Part shown: positions 24,978 to 34,299 of the stretch, in pieces
How the letters are laid out: every line of letters begins with the position of its first letter
Position numbering within the stretch: position 1 is the stretch's first letter
Assembly: GCF_002266435.3 (NCBI RefSeq)
Contig: NZ_CP029426.2
Coordinates: forward strand, 2,572,001-2,636,000
Direction: 5' to 3'
DNA length: 64,000 nt
Source: Bradyrhizobium amphicarpaeae
GTDB lineage: Bacteria > Pseudomonadota > Alphaproteobacteria > Rhizobiales > Xanthobacteraceae
Notes under the pieces: model-generated
What the model saw: only the letters and a program-made list of their open reading frames with translations
Databases searched by the model: none
Told to the model about the DNA's origin: nothing
Translations under genes and position numbers: made by a program

Positions 24978-25478
24978 ATGCGCCGGATGATGGCCGCGTT
25001 CACCCTGCTGATGCTGCTGGCCTTGCCTGCGGCCCACGCCGTGCAGCCCGACGAGATCATGCCGGATCCCGCCAAGGAAGCCCGTGCGCGGGAGCTGTCG
25101 CGCGAGCTGCGCTGCATGGTCTGCCAGAACCAGTCGATCGATGATTCCGATGCGCCGCTGGCGCGCGATCTGCGACTCCTGGTGCGCGAGCGCATCGGCG
25201 CCGGCGACAGCAACGCGCAGGTGCTCGATTTCCTGGTCGCGCGCTATGGCGAGTTCGTGTTGCTGAAGCCACGCTTCGAGCGTCAAACCCTGTTGCTGTG
25301 GCTGCTCGGGCCGTTGCTGCTGATCGGCGGTGGCCTGGCGCTGTGGCTGCAAATCCGGCGCCGCTCGCGGAGCGGTGCGGATGTACCAGCCCCGCCGCTG
25401 ACATCCGATGAGCAGGCGCGGCTCGCGGCTCTGATGTCGGACGAGCCCAAATCTGTAAGCGAAATGACGTCGCCCTGA
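24978..25478 (+). CDS. ccmH: Cytochrome c maturation protein CcmH (CycL)
   Basis: 166 aa. A signal sequence ([18 protein letters not shown]) precedes the thioredoxin-like domain with the redox pair in [11 protein letters not shown] (C46 and C49), which reduces or holds apocytochrome cysteines. A C-terminal helix ([20 protein letters not shown]) anchors it in the inner membrane. The length is that of the single-domain CcmH/CycL form. It follows ccmF by four bases and closes the four-gene unit ccmI-E-F-H. ccmABCD and ccmG are not in the window. Confidence 0.96.
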   Translation: MRRMMAAFTLLMLLALPAAHAVQPDEIMPDPAKEARARELSRELRCMVCQNQSIDDSDAPLARDLRLLVRERIGAGDSNAQVLDFLVARYGEFVLLKPRFERQTLLLWLLGPLLLIGGGLALWLQIRRRSRSGADVPAPPLTSDEQARLAALMSDEPKSVSEMTSP

Positions 25479-25575
25479 TCCCGTAGTGCTACCGCCGCGG
25501 CCGCGCGGTTCATGCAATTTTGACCTTTGTCTGGAAGCTTGTCGCGAGCCCCGTTTCCTGACTCTGAGTCCCCTG

Positions 25576-26919
25576 ATGTTTGCGAACAGCAATCTGACGA
25601 TCCGCTTCCTGGTCGGCGCCGTCGTCGCTGCATTATTGTTTCTGCTGGGCATCGGCGGCGGCACCGGCTTCGTCGCGGTGCTCTATCTCAACAACGAAAT
25701 CACCAGCCTGTCGTCGGACTTCGCCGCGCTGAGCGGCCCCGCGCGCGATCACGCCATGCAGATCTATCATCAGGCGCAGGCCGCGTTCTCCTATTTCCTG
25801 ATGGCCTGCGGCTTGATCGCCATCGTCGCCGTCGCGATCTGCCTCGCCACCTGGTTCGCCGTGCGCAACGGCATCCTCAATCCGCTGGCGGCGATCGTGC
25901 ACGCCATGCGCGAGGTCGCCGACCAGAAATTCCAGACACCGGTTCCTGGGCTCGGCCGTACCAACGAGATCGGCCTGCTCGCCGGTGCGCTGGAAGTCTT
26001 CAAGACCAACGGGGTCGAGCGTCGCCGGCTCACCGAGCAGCAGTTGCAGGAATCCCAGCACCAGGCCGAACGGTCGAAATTCCTGGACGAGCGGATCAAG
26101 CGCTTCAACGATCTCGTCGCCAGCGTCGTCGACAGCGTGGCCTCATCGGCGGTGCATCTGAAGAGCAACGCCGAGACGCTGTCGCGGACGGCCAACGACA
26201 CCAGCACCAAGGCCAATGCGGTCGCGAGCGCCGCGAGCCAGGCCAGCGCCAGCGTGCAGACGGTTGCAGCTTCTGCCGGGGAGATGACGAATTCGATCGG
26301 CACGATCAGCCGCCGCGTCACCGACGCGACCCAGCGCGCCGAGGGCGCGGCGTCCCAGGCGGAGAGGAGCCGCGACACCATCCACACGCTGTCGGATGCC
26401 GGCGACAAGATCGGCGAGGTCGTGCAGCTGGTGCAGGCGATCGCATCGCAGACCAATCTCCTGGCGCTGAACGCCACCATCGAGGCGGCGCGGGCCGGCG
26501 AAGCCGGTAAGGGGTTTGCGGTGGTCGCCTCCGAGGTGAAGAATCTGGCGCATCAGACCAGCAAGGCGACGGAGGAGATCACCTCCCATGTCGCCAGCAT
26601 TCAGGGCATCACCGCGGAGACGCGCGGCGCGATCGACGGCATTTCCAAGACGCTGTCGGAGATCTCGTCCATCATGTCCGGCATCGAGGTCGACACCGCC
26701 CAGCAGCGCAATGCCACGCAGGAGATCACCAGCAGCGCCCAGAACGCCGCGCACGGCACCCTCGACGTCTCCAACCATATCGTCCAGATCACCTCGACCT
26801 CCGCGGAGACTGGCCGCATGGCCGCCGAAGCGCGGGATTCCGCGGTCGACCTGTCGCAGCAGGCCGCGACCTTGAAGCGAGAAGTCGACGAGTTCATCGT
26901 CAGCGTCAGGGCGAGCTGA
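25576..26919 (+). CDS. Methyl-accepting chemotaxis protein
   Basis: 447 aa from the ATG at 25576. Two membrane helices ([23 protein letters not shown] and [24 protein letters not shown]) enclose a periplasmic part of only about 40 residues, too small for a usual ligand-binding domain. A HAMP region ([20 protein letters not shown]) leads to a signalling domain whose hairpin tip [41 protein letters not shown] is the conserved CheA/CheW contact (quoted in parts: residues about 293-333). No C-terminal CheR pentapeptide is present. With so short a periplasmic loop it may sense through the membrane or HAMP region. Confidence 0.93.
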   Translation: MFANSNLTIRFLVGAVVAALLFLLGIGGGTGFVAVLYLNNEITSLSSDFAALSGPARDHAMQIYHQAQAAFSYFLMACGLIAIVAVAICLATWFAVRNGILNPLAAIVHAMREVADQKFQTPVPGLGRTNEIGLLAGALEVFKTNGVERRRLTEQQLQESQHQAERSKFLDERIKRFNDLVASVVDSVASSAVHLKSNAETLSRTANDTSTKANAVASAASQASASVQTVAASAGEMTNSIGTISRRVTDATQRAEGAASQAERSRDTIHTLSDAGDKIGEVVQLVQAIASQTNLLALNATIEAARAGEAGKGFAVVASEVKNLAHQTSKATEEITSHVASIQGITAETRGAIDGISKTLSEISSIMSGIEVDTAQQRNATQEITSSAQNAAHGTLDVSNHIVQITSTSAETGRMAAEARDSAVDLSQQAATLKREVDEFIVSVRAS

Positions 26920-27110
26920 GCGCGCAAAAAGGGCGCCTGCCACGCCGTTAGGGAACTGTGGTTAAGTTCCTGAAAGGCCACGATTTTCGTCTGCGCTAAA
27001 CTGCCGCATCCGCAGCCCCCTTCATTACAAAAGTTTAACCCCGCCGCCAGCGCACGGTAAGGCGCGAGTCCCCATCTTCAGGACCGTAAGGTGCCGCCCT
27101 CAGGCACCAC

Positions 27111-28718
27111 ATGGATTTCAAGGCCCTGGAGAATCTCTGCATGTCCGACCGTATCGACCCCTCGAACCTTCCGTCCTACCGGCAGCCGCGCCGGTCGGTG
27201 TTTTCCGCGCGCAGGTTCGCGCTGATGGCCTCGGTCGTCGCCGGTCTCGGCGCGGCTGTCTATGGCTTCAGCCCGTCGACCTCGCCGGCGAACCTGTTCT
27301 CGACCCCGGCGCATGCGCAGGTCAACAACGAGGTTCGCAAGGTCGAGCGTCCGGTCGGGTTCGCCGACATCGTCGAGCGCGTGAAGCCGTCGGTGATCTC
27401 GGTGAAGGTCAACATCAAGGAGAAGACCGCGAGCAACGATGACGGCGATGACGCCCAGTCGCCGTTCCAGCCGGGCTCGCCGATGGAGCGCTTCTTCCGC
27501 CGCTTCGGCGGTCCGGACGGCTTCCCTGGCGCGAAGGGCGGCCGTGGCCGCGTCGTGCAGGGCCAGGGCTCCGGCTTCTTCATCTCGGCTGACGGGTTTG
27601 CCGTGACCAACAACCACGTGGTCGACGGCGCCGACAAGGTCGAGGTCACCACCGACGACGGCAAGACCTACAGCGCCAAGGTGATCGGCACCGACCAGCG
27701 CACCGACCTTGCGCTGATCAAGGTCGAGGGCGGCTCGAACTTCCCGTTCGCCAAGCTTGCCGACGCCAAGCCGCGGATCGGCGACTGGGTGCTCGCGGTC
27801 GGCAATCCGTTCGGCCTCGGCGGCACCGTGACCGCCGGCATCGTCTCGGCCAGCGGCCGCGACATCGGTAACGGTCCCTATGACGATTTCATCCAGATCG
27901 ACGCGCCCGTGAACAAGGGCAATTCCGGCGGTCCGGCTTTCGACACCAATGGCGAAGTGATGGGCGTCAACACCGCGATCTACTCGCCCTCCGGCGGCAG
28001 CGTCGGCATCGCGTTCTCGATTCCCGCAAGCACCGTGAAGAGCGTGGTCGCCCAGCTCAAGGACAAGGGCTCCGTCAGCCGCGGCTGGATCGGCGTGCAG
28101 ATCCAGCCCGTGACCTCCGACATCGCCGACAGCCTCGGCATGAAGAAGGCCGAAGGCGCGCTGGTGGCGGAGCCGCAGGCCAACGGTCCGGCCGCGAAGG
28201 CCGGCATCGAGTCCGGCGACGTGATCACCGCGGTCAACGGCGAAGCGGTCAAGGATGCCCGCGAGCTCGCCCGCACCATCGGCGGCATGGCGCCCGGCGC
28301 GACTGTGAAGCTTAACGTGCTGCACAAGGGCCAGGACAAGGTCGTGAACATGACGCTCGGCCAGCTGCCGAACACGGTCGAGGCCAAGGCCGATAACGAC
28401 AATGACAGCGGCAAGGGTGCGAGCAAGGGCACCGACGTGCCCAAGCTCGGCATGACCGTTGCCCCCGCCAATTCGGTGGCCGGCGCCGGCAAGGAAGGCG
28501 TCGTGGTGACCGAAGTCGATCCGAAGAGCGCCGCGGCCGAACGCGGTTTCAAGGAAGGCGACGTGATTCTCGAAGTCGGCGGCAAGAGCGTGGCCACCGC
28601 CGGCGACGTCCGCGAGGCCATCACCGCGGCGCGGACCGACAACAAGAACAGCGTCCTGATGCGCGTGAAGAGCGGCGGCCAGTCGCGCTTCGTCGCGGTG
28701 CCCCTCGCCAAGGGCTGA
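27111..28718 (+). CDS. degP: Do/DegP-family periplasmic serine protease
   Basis: 535 aa from the ATG at 27111; an ATG at 27141 is a possible alternative. A membrane signal (FALMASVVAGLGAAVYGF) leads to a trypsin-like domain with triad H169 (TNNHVVDGAD), D199 (RTDLALIK) and S272 (GNSGGPAF). Two PDZ domains follow, around VSRGWIGVQIQPVTSDIAD and VPKLGMTVAPANSV with KEGVVVTEVDP. The protein degrades or refolds damaged envelope proteins. Its place between cycHJKL and a two-component pair is conserved in rhizobia. A strong terminator at 28870-28909 ends the transcript. Confidence 0.95.
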   Translation: MDFKALENLCMSDRIDPSNLPSYRQPRRSVFSARRFALMASVVAGLGAAVYGFSPSTSPANLFSTPAHAQVNNEVRKVERPVGFADIVERVKPSVISVKVNIKEKTASNDDGDDAQSPFQPGSPMERFFRRFGGPDGFPGAKGGRGRVVQGQGSGFFISADGFAVTNNHVVDGADKVEVTTDDGKTYSAKVIGTDQRTDLALIKVEGGSNFPFAKLADAKPRIGDWVLAVGNPFGLGGTVTAGIVSASGRDIGNGPYDDFIQIDAPVNKGNSGGPAFDTNGEVMGVNTAIYSPSGGSVGIAFSIPASTVKSVVAQLKDKGSVSRGWIGVQIQPVTSDIADSLGMKKAEGALVAEPQANGPAAKAGIESGDVITAVNGEAVKDARELARTIGGMAPGATVKLNVLHKGQDKVVNMTLGQLPNTVEAKADNDNDSGKGASKGTDVPKLGMTVAPANSVAGAGKEGVVVTEVDPKSAAAERGFKEGDVILEVGGKSVATAGDVREAITAARTDNKNSVLMRVKSGGQSRFVAVPLAKG

Positions 28719-28795
28719 CAAGGGCCGAGGCTTCAGGAGGCCTACGAGATGAAGGGTGTTGCCGGCATCAGTCGCCCCCGCCGGCGGCGCCCTTC

Positions 28796-28865
28796 GGGGA
28801 AGCAACGCAACGTTCGCTTCCCCTGTCTACCTTCCGGTGGAATTACGCCCCCCTCCGTCGGAAGG
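28796..28865 (+). repeat. Two successive stem-loops after degP
   Basis: Two inverted repeats precede the terminator: GGGGAAGC and GCTTCCCC (28796-28823), then CCTTCCG and CGGAAGG (28830-28865). Together with the terminator they make three consecutive hairpins in 115 bp. They may protect the degP mRNA or act on the next gene. Confidence 0.5.
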
Positions 28866-28869
28866 CCTA

Positions 28870-28909
28870 GGGCGGTGAAGTCCCCCCAGCTTCACCGCCC
28901 GCCCTTTTT
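28870..28909 (+). terminator. Rho-independent terminator downstream of degP
   Basis: An 11-bp perfect stem (GGGCGGTGAAG at 28870-28880, CTTCACCGCCC at 28890-28900), a 9-base loop and then GCCCTTTTT. This is the textbook form and separates degP from the two-component genes behind it. Confidence 0.9.
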
Positions 28910-29003
28910 CTCGATGCCCGAGTCTCGCACTCGGCTTGCATGCGATTGCCGCTCGCGCCATGTTTAGAGAAGGTTGACCTCCTTGACCGCCGCCGAACGC
29001 ACG

Positions 29004-29684
29004 ATGCGCCTCCTCATCATTGAAGACGACCGCGAATCCGCCGATTACCTCGTGAAGGCATTTCGCGAAGTCGGACACATTGCCGACCACGCCGCCGACG
29101 GCGAGGAAGGCCTCGCCATGGCCGAAAACGGCGATTACGACGTGCTGGTGGTCGACCGCATGCTGCCCAAGCGCGACGGCCTGTCGCTGATCGGCGCGCT
29201 ACGCGACCAGGGCAACACCACGCCGGTGCTGATTCTCTCCGCGCTCGGGCAGGTCGATGACCGCATCAAGGGCCTGCGCGCCGGCGGCGACGACTATCTG
29301 CCGAAACCTTATTCCTTCGCCGAACTCCTGGCCCGGGTCGAGGTGCTGTCGCGGCGCCGCGGCGGACCGGCCGAGGACACGCTCTACCGCGTCGGCGATC
29401 TCGAGCTCGACCGGCTCTCGCACCGCGTCGCCCGCGGCAAGGACGAGCTGACGCTGCAGCCGCGCGAATTCCGCCTGCTCGAATATCTGATGAAGCATGC
29501 CGGCCAGGTGGTGACGCGCACCATGCTGCTCGAGAACGTCTGGGACTATCATTTCGATCCGCAGACCAATGTGATCGACGTGCACATCTCGCGGCTGCGC
29601 TCCAAGATCGACAAGGGTTTTGAGCGGCCGCTGCTGCACACGATTCGCGGCGCGGGGTACATGATCCGTGACGGCATTCGGTAA
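29004..29684 (+). CDS. OmpR-family response regulator
   Basis: 226 aa from the ATG at 29004; a TTG at 28974 or 28983 would add up to ten residues. The receiver has E7-D8-D9, acceptor D51 (VLVVDRMLPKRDG), the switch serine in ILSALGQ and the lysine in DDYLPKPYSF. The winged helix contains LQPREFRLLEYLMKHAGQVV and HISRLRSKIDKGFERPLLHTIRGAGY. It belongs to the group with the CopR/CusR/TctD-like kinases; no ligand can be named. Its stop overlaps the kinase gene by 17 bases. In rhizobia this pair commonly follows degP, suggesting a role in envelope stress. Confidence 0.93.
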   Translation: MRLLIIEDDRESADYLVKAFREVGHIADHAADGEEGLAMAENGDYDVLVVDRMLPKRDGLSLIGALRDQGNTTPVLILSALGQVDDRIKGLRAGGDDYLPKPYSFAELLARVEVLSRRRGGPAEDTLYRVGDLELDRLSHRVARGKDELTLQPREFRLLEYLMKHAGQVVTRTMLLENVWDYHFDPQTNVIDVHISRLRSKIDKGFERPLLHTIRGAGYMIRDGIR

Positions 29685-31128
29685 ACTCTTCCGCACCACG
29701 GCGTTCCGGCTGACGCTGGTCTATCTGCTGCTGTTCGCGATGTTCGCGGCCTCGCTGCTGGCCTATTTCGCCTGGAACACGCGGCGGTTGATCACCGAGG
29801 AAATCACCCAGACGGTCAATGCCGAGACCTCGGAGATTTCCGAGATCTACGGCCGCCGTGGCCTGCGCGGCCTCGTGCTGGCGATCGAGTATCGGGCGCT
29901 GCGGCCGGGCGCCAACCTTTATCTGGTGACCACGCCGACCGGACAGGCGATCGCCGGCAATGTCGGCTCGCTCGCGCCGGGCGTGATGGCCACGCGCGGC
30001 TGGTCGGAAACCGCCTACCGGCGCATCGAGGACGCCGACGACCGCGACCATCGTGCGCTGGTGCGTGTCACCGAACTGGAAAACGGCTTCCGGCTGCTGA
30101 TCGGCCGCGACCTCGCGGAGCGGCGTCGCCTGTTCGGCATCGTTGCCAAGGCGGCGCAATGGTCGATCCTGATCGTCGTGGTGCTCGGTCTCGGCGGCGG
30201 CATCTTCGTCGCGCGCCGCGTGCTCCGGCGCATCGACGCCATGACCGGGACCGCGCAGCGCATCATGACCGGTGATCTCAGCGGGCGTCTTCCGGTGGGG
30301 CGTAGCGGTGACGAGCTCGACCGCCTCGCCGAGAACCTCAATGCCATGCTGGAGCGGATCGAGGCGCTGATGGCTGGCTTGAAGGAGGTCTCCGACAACA
30401 TCGCCCACGATCTCAAGACGCCGCTGACGCGCCTGCGCAACCGCGCCGAGGAGGCGCTGGCGAAATCGGGCTGCGAAGCCGATTACCGCGCGGCGCTGGA
30501 ACGCACCATCGAGGAATCCGACGGTCTGATCCGCACCTTCAACGCGCTGCTGATGATCGCGCGCGCCGAGTCCGGACAGGCGCGCGGCAACATGGATGAT
30601 TTCGACGCGGCCGAGGTTGCGGGTGGCATCCACGAGCTCTATGAGCCGCTCGCCGAGGACGACGGCATGACGTTGAAGGTCAAGGCCGAGCCGACGCCGG
30701 TTCACGCCAATCGCGAATTGGTCAGCCAGGCGCTCGCCAATCTGGTCGAGAATGCGATCAAATACGGCAAGCCGGTGGCACAGACCGGCGGAACCGTGGT
30801 CAGCATGGACGCTCGCCAGATCACGATCGAAGCCAGGCGCGACGGCGACAAGGTGCTGCTCAGCGTCACCGATCGCGGCCCCGGCATCCCCGAGGGCGAC
30901 CGCGCGCATGCCGTCGAACGATTCGTGAGGCTGGAAGCAAGCCGCACGCTGCCTGGCTCCGGCCTCGGTCTCAGCCTCGCCTCTGCGGTTGCGACATTGC
31001 ATGGCGGTGAGTTGAAGCTGGGCGATGCCCAGCCCGGTCTCGTCGCCACGCTGGTGCTGCCCGCGCGCGCCGGGGCCGGCGACAGGGTTGCTCCGCCAAT
31101 ACCGGATGTGCCACAGAAGGTGGCATGA
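29668..31128 (+). CDS. Sensor histidine kinase, partner of the preceding regulator
   Basis: 486 aa, starting with GTG at 29668 inside the regulator gene. Two helices (FRLTLVYLLLFAMFAASLLAYF and WSILIVVVLGLGGGIFVA) frame a periplasmic sensor of about 125 residues. HAMP (RVLRRIDAMTGTAQRIMTGD) leads to the H-box DNIAHDLKTPLTRLRN with H247, then N box (NLVENAIKYG), G1 (VTDRGPGIP) and G2 (GSGLGLSLA). A nearly 20-residue spacer loop in the ATPase domain (KPVAQTGGTVVSMDARQ) is unusual. Its last codon overlaps the glnE start (ATGA), so the pair is translationally coupled to glnE. Confidence 0.93.
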   Translation: MTAFGKLFRTTAFRLTLVYLLLFAMFAASLLAYFAWNTRRLITEEITQTVNAETSEISEIYGRRGLRGLVLAIEYRALRPGANLYLVTTPTGQAIAGNVGSLAPGVMATRGWSETAYRRIEDADDRDHRALVRVTELENGFRLLIGRDLAERRRLFGIVAKAAQWSILIVVVLGLGGGIFVARRVLRRIDAMTGTAQRIMTGDLSGRLPVGRSGDELDRLAENLNAMLERIEALMAGLKEVSDNIAHDLKTPLTRLRNRAEEALAKSGCEADYRAALERTIEESDGLIRTFNALLMIARAESGQARGNMDDFDAAEVAGGIHELYEPLAEDDGMTLKVKAEPTPVHANRELVSQALANLVENAIKYGKPVAQTGGTVVSMDARQITIEARRDGDKVLLSVTDRGPGIPEGDRAHAVERFVRLEASRTLPGSGLGLSLASAVATLHGGELKLGDAQPGLVATLVLPARAGAGDRVAPPIPDVPQKVA

Positions 31129-34109
31129 ACCACTCCGCGCCGGGAAACGCGGACAAGCATGGTGAGAGCCTCGCCGCGCGCTTCGCGGAGGCTCCCCATG
31201 TTGCCGCTTCCACAACCGACGAACGACGTTTTGACAATTGGCTGGCCGAGCTCGAGCCGGCGCAATTGGCCCGTCTCGAAGCGTTGCTGGCTCATCCCTT
31301 CGCGCGGGATATCCTGACCGGCATCGCGGAATTCTCGCCTTATTTGTTCGATCTGGTGCGCACTGAGCCGCTGCGCCTGATCCGGCTGCTCGAATGCGAT
31401 CCGGATACGCATCTGCCTGCGTTGATCGCGGACGCGAGGAGCGGGATACTGGCCGCGACGGACGAAGCCGAGGTGATGCGGCTGCTCCGCCGCATGAAGG
31501 CCGAGGCGGCGCTTCTCACCGCTCTGTGCGACATCGGCGGGGTCTGGCCGGTGATGCGGGTGACGGCGGCGCTGACCGATGTCGCGGTGTCCTCGGTGCA
31601 GGCGGCTCTCCAATATCTGCTGCGGCAGGAAGCCGCACGTGGCAAGCTCTCGCCCCCCAATCCCGAGGCGCCCGAAGAGGGCTGCGGGCTGATCGTGCTC
31701 GCCATGGGCAAGATGGGCGCGGGCGAGCTGAACTATTCCAGCGATATCGACCTCATCGTGTTCTTCGATCCCGATGCGACGACGCTGGCGGCGGACATCG
31801 AGCCGCAGCCGTTCTTCGTCCGGGTCACGCAGGGCATGGCGCGGATCCTGCAGCAGCGCACCTATGACGGCTATGTGTTCCGCGTCGATCTGCGCCTGCG
31901 GCCCGATCCGTCCTCGACGCAGGTGGCGATCTCCCGGGACGCCGCGCTGAACTACTATGAGCGGGAAGGGCGCACCTGGGAGCGCGCCGCGATGATCAAG
32001 GCGCGGGCCTGCGCCGGCGACGCCAGAGCGGGCGAAGCTTTGCTTGCCGAGATCGCGCCCTTCGTCTGGCGCAAGCATCTCGACTTCGCCGCGCTCGCCG
32101 ACGTCCACGACATGAAGCGGCAGATGCAGACCTATCGCGGCCAGAGCGAGGTCGCGGTGGAGGGGCACAACGTCAAGGTCGGCCGCGGCGGGATCCGCGA
32201 GATCGAGTTCTTCGCCCAGACCCAGCAATTGATCGCCGGCGGCCGCCATCCCGAATTGCGGGTGCGCCCGACGCTGAAGGCGCTCGACATTCTCGCTGCC
32301 AGCAACTGGATCACTGCTACGGCGCGCAACGAGCTGACCGTTGCGTATGAATTCCTGCGCCGGGTCGAGCATCGCCTCCAGATGATCGCCGACGAGCAGA
32401 CCCACGCGCTGCCCGAAGACAAGGACGCCGTCGCGCGTTTCGCGCGCTTCTTCGGCTATCCGGATCGCGAAGCCTTTGCGAGCGACCTGCTGCGACAGCT
32501 CGAGATCGTGCAGGGGCACTACGAAAAACTGTTCGAGGGCGACGATCCGACCGGCACGGCCAAGTTGCCGGCGCTCGACTACAGTGCGGGTCCCGACGAT
32601 CCGCGCCTGCTCCAGCACCTCGCAACGCTCGGCTTCAAGAAGCCCGCCGCCGTCGCGCAAACCGTGCGCGGCTGGATCACGGGCGACTATCGCGTATTCC
32701 GCAATGAGGCGACGCGCAGCGCCTTCGTCGAGTTCGTTCCGGCCCTGATCGACGGCCTCGCCCATGCCGAAGAGCCCGATCGCGCCGTCGTGGCGTTCGA
32801 TGATTTCCTCGGGGCGCTGCAGCGCGGCGGCCGGCTGTTCACGCTGCTCGGCCAGAACCGCGACCTCGTCGCGCTGGTGGCGCTGGTGCTGGGTGCCGCG
32901 CCGCGGCTCGGCGAGATGCTTGCGCGGCAGCCACAGCTGATGGACGGCCTGATCGATCCGCGCTTCTTCGGCGCGATGCCGGACCGGCAGGAATTGTCGG
33001 GACGGTTGGCCGCGACCGTGCAGGACGCCGGTTCTTACGAAGAGTTCCTCGACCGCCTGCGCCTGTTCGGGCAGGAGAGCCTGTTCCTGATCGGCACGCG
33101 GATCCTTTCCGGCACCGTCTCGGCGCAGCAGGCGAGCACCGCCTTCGCCGATGTCGCCGAGGGCATCGTCCACACCGTGCACGGCCTCGTCGCCGACCGC
33201 TTCGCCGCGCAGCACGGCCGGATCAGGGGACAGGAGACCGCGATCATCGCGATGGGCCGGCTCGGCAGCCGCGAGATGACGGCCTCGTCCGATCTCGACT
33301 TGATCCTGCTCTACGATTTCGATGGCGACCATCCGGACTCCGACGGGCCGAAATCGCTTCACGGCGCGCATTATTTCGCCCGCTTCACCCAGCGCCTGAT
33401 CAGCGCCTTCACGACCCGCACCAATTACGGCGTGCTCTACGAGATCGACATGCGGCTGCGTCCCTCAGGGCGCGCCGGTCCCGTCGCCTCGAGCCTTGTC
33501 TCGTTCGCGGATTATCAGGCCAACGAGGCCTGGACCTGGGAGCACATGGCGCTCACGCGCGCCCGCGTGGTGTCGGCTTCGCCGGAATTCCGGATGCGGA
33601 TCGAGCGCGTGATCCGCGATGTCCTGACCCGTCACCGCGATTCCGGAATCACCGCCAACGACGTCGCCGACATGCGGCGCGCGATCGCCCAGGAGAAGGG
33701 CGAGGCCGATTGCTGGGATCTCAAATACGCTGCCGGCGGCATGGTCGACATCGACTTCATCGCTCAATATCTCCAGCTCGTGCACGCGCACGATAAGCCG
33801 GAAATTCTCGACGTCAGCACGGTGCAGGTGCTCGACAACGCCGCCAGGCTCGGCGTCCTTGCGCAATCGGAGACCGAAATCTTGCGTGCGGCCGCACGGC
33901 TCTATCACGACCTCACGCAGATCCTGCGGTTGTGCGTCAGCGATCGCTTCAAGCCGGAAACCGCCGGCGCCGACCTGCAGCGCGTGATGGCGCGCGCCGG
34001 CGATGCGCCGGACTTCTCGTCGCTGGAAGCGCGCGTGAAGGAGACGCAGGGCGAGGTGCGGCGCGTGTTCAGGGCGCTGCTGGAAGGGACGCCGCCTTCA
34101 ACGAGGTGA
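31125..34109 (+). CDS. glnE: Bifunctional glutamine synthetase adenylyltransferase/deadenylase
   Basis: 994 aa, full family length. GlnE adds or removes AMP on glutamine synthetase in response to PII and glutamine. Both nucleotidyltransferase halves are intact: the N-terminal deadenylylation centre at about residues 190-215 (MGKMGAGELNYSSDIDLIVFFD) and the C-terminal adenylylation centre at about 705-725 (MGRLGSREMTASSDLDLILLYD), quoted here as two separate motifs. Helical linkers follow each. The GKDG/VGRGGIREIEFFAQ motif links them. It is coupled to the upstream kinase gene. Its last 41 bases overlap the convergent fdsD gene. Confidence 0.97.
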   Translation: MNHSAPGNADKHGESLAARFAEAPHVAASTTDERRFDNWLAELEPAQLARLEALLAHPFARDILTGIAEFSPYLFDLVRTEPLRLIRLLECDPDTHLPALIADARSGILAATDEAEVMRLLRRMKAEAALLTALCDIGGVWPVMRVTAALTDVAVSSVQAALQYLLRQEAARGKLSPPNPEAPEEGCGLIVLAMGKMGAGELNYSSDIDLIVFFDPDATTLAADIEPQPFFVRVTQGMARILQQRTYDGYVFRVDLRLRPDPSSTQVAISRDAALNYYEREGRTWERAAMIKARACAGDARAGEALLAEIAPFVWRKHLDFAALADVHDMKRQMQTYRGQSEVAVEGHNVKVGRGGIREIEFFAQTQQLIAGGRHPELRVRPTLKALDILAASNWITATARNELTVAYEFLRRVEHRLQMIADEQTHALPEDKDAVARFARFFGYPDREAFASDLLRQLEIVQGHYEKLFEGDDPTGTAKLPALDYSAGPDDPRLLQHLATLGFKKPAAVAQTVRGWITGDYRVFRNEATRSAFVEFVPALIDGLAHAEEPDRAVVAFDDFLGALQRGGRLFTLLGQNRDLVALVALVLGAAPRLGEMLARQPQLMDGLIDPRFFGAMPDRQELSGRLAATVQDAGSYEEFLDRLRLFGQESLFLIGTRILSGTVSAQQASTAFADVAEGIVHTVHGLVADRFAAQHGRIRGQETAIIAMGRLGSREMTASSDLDLILLYDFDGDHPDSDGPKSLHGAHYFARFTQRLISAFTTRTNYGVLYEIDMRLRPSGRAGPVASSLVSFADYQANEAWTWEHMALTRARVVSASPEFRMRIERVIRDVLTRHRDSGITANDVADMRRAIAQEKGEADCWDLKYAAGGMVDIDFIAQYLQLVHAHDKPEILDVSTVQVLDNAARLGVLAQSETEILRAAARLYHDLTQILRLCVSDRFKPETAGADLQRVMARAGDAPDFSSLEARVKETQGEVRRVFRALLEGTPPSTR

Positions 34110-34299
34110 GCGCCTCGCGCACGTCCGGCTCGAGCCCCGCGCCGCCGGCGTCGAGATGGGCGAAAATTGCGCGCTTCATCCGGGGATCCCAGAACTTCTT
34201 GATGTGTTCGGCAATTCCCGGCACGGCCTTGCCGTGGCCCTGGCTGCGGAAGAACGTGCCGATCTGGTTGGCCATGTAGATCAGACGGTCAGGCGACAT
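34069..34299 (-). CDS. fdsD: Formate dehydrogenase subunit delta
   Basis: 76 aa from the ATG at 34299. The start SPDRLIYMANQIGTFFRSQG, then EHIKKFWDPRMKRAIFAHLD, is the conserved core of FdsD, the small accessory subunit of NAD-dependent molybdenum formate dehydrogenase. In Cupriavidus and Rhodobacter it helps cofactor insertion or stability. It is the last gene of the operon, overlapping the end of fdhD by 11 bases. Its own 3' end runs 41 bases into glnE on the opposite strand, so both mRNAs are complementary there. Confidence 0.93.
   Translation of the reverse strand: MSPDRLIYMANQIGTFFRSQGHGKAVPGIAEHIKKFWDPRMKRAIFAHLDAGGAGLEPDVREALTSLKAASLPAAP

Noticed and set aside
26952..26970. GGAACT/AGTTCC dyad upstream of degP as an extracytoplasmic-sigma promoter
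   Set aside because: GGAAC is present but no CGTT-type -10 follows at 16-17 bp.
27078..28805. Leftward open frame of 575 codons
   Set aside because: Antisense to degP, whose triad and PDZ domains are intact.
28749..28967. 72-codon frame with an AGGAGG site after degP
   Set aside because: The frame runs through three hairpins and a strong terminator; the R/P-rich product has no features. The AGGAGG may be chance.
30702..33371. Leftward open frame of 889 codons
   Set aside because: Antisense to the second kinase and glnE. Codon pattern mirrors glnE; no domain visible.
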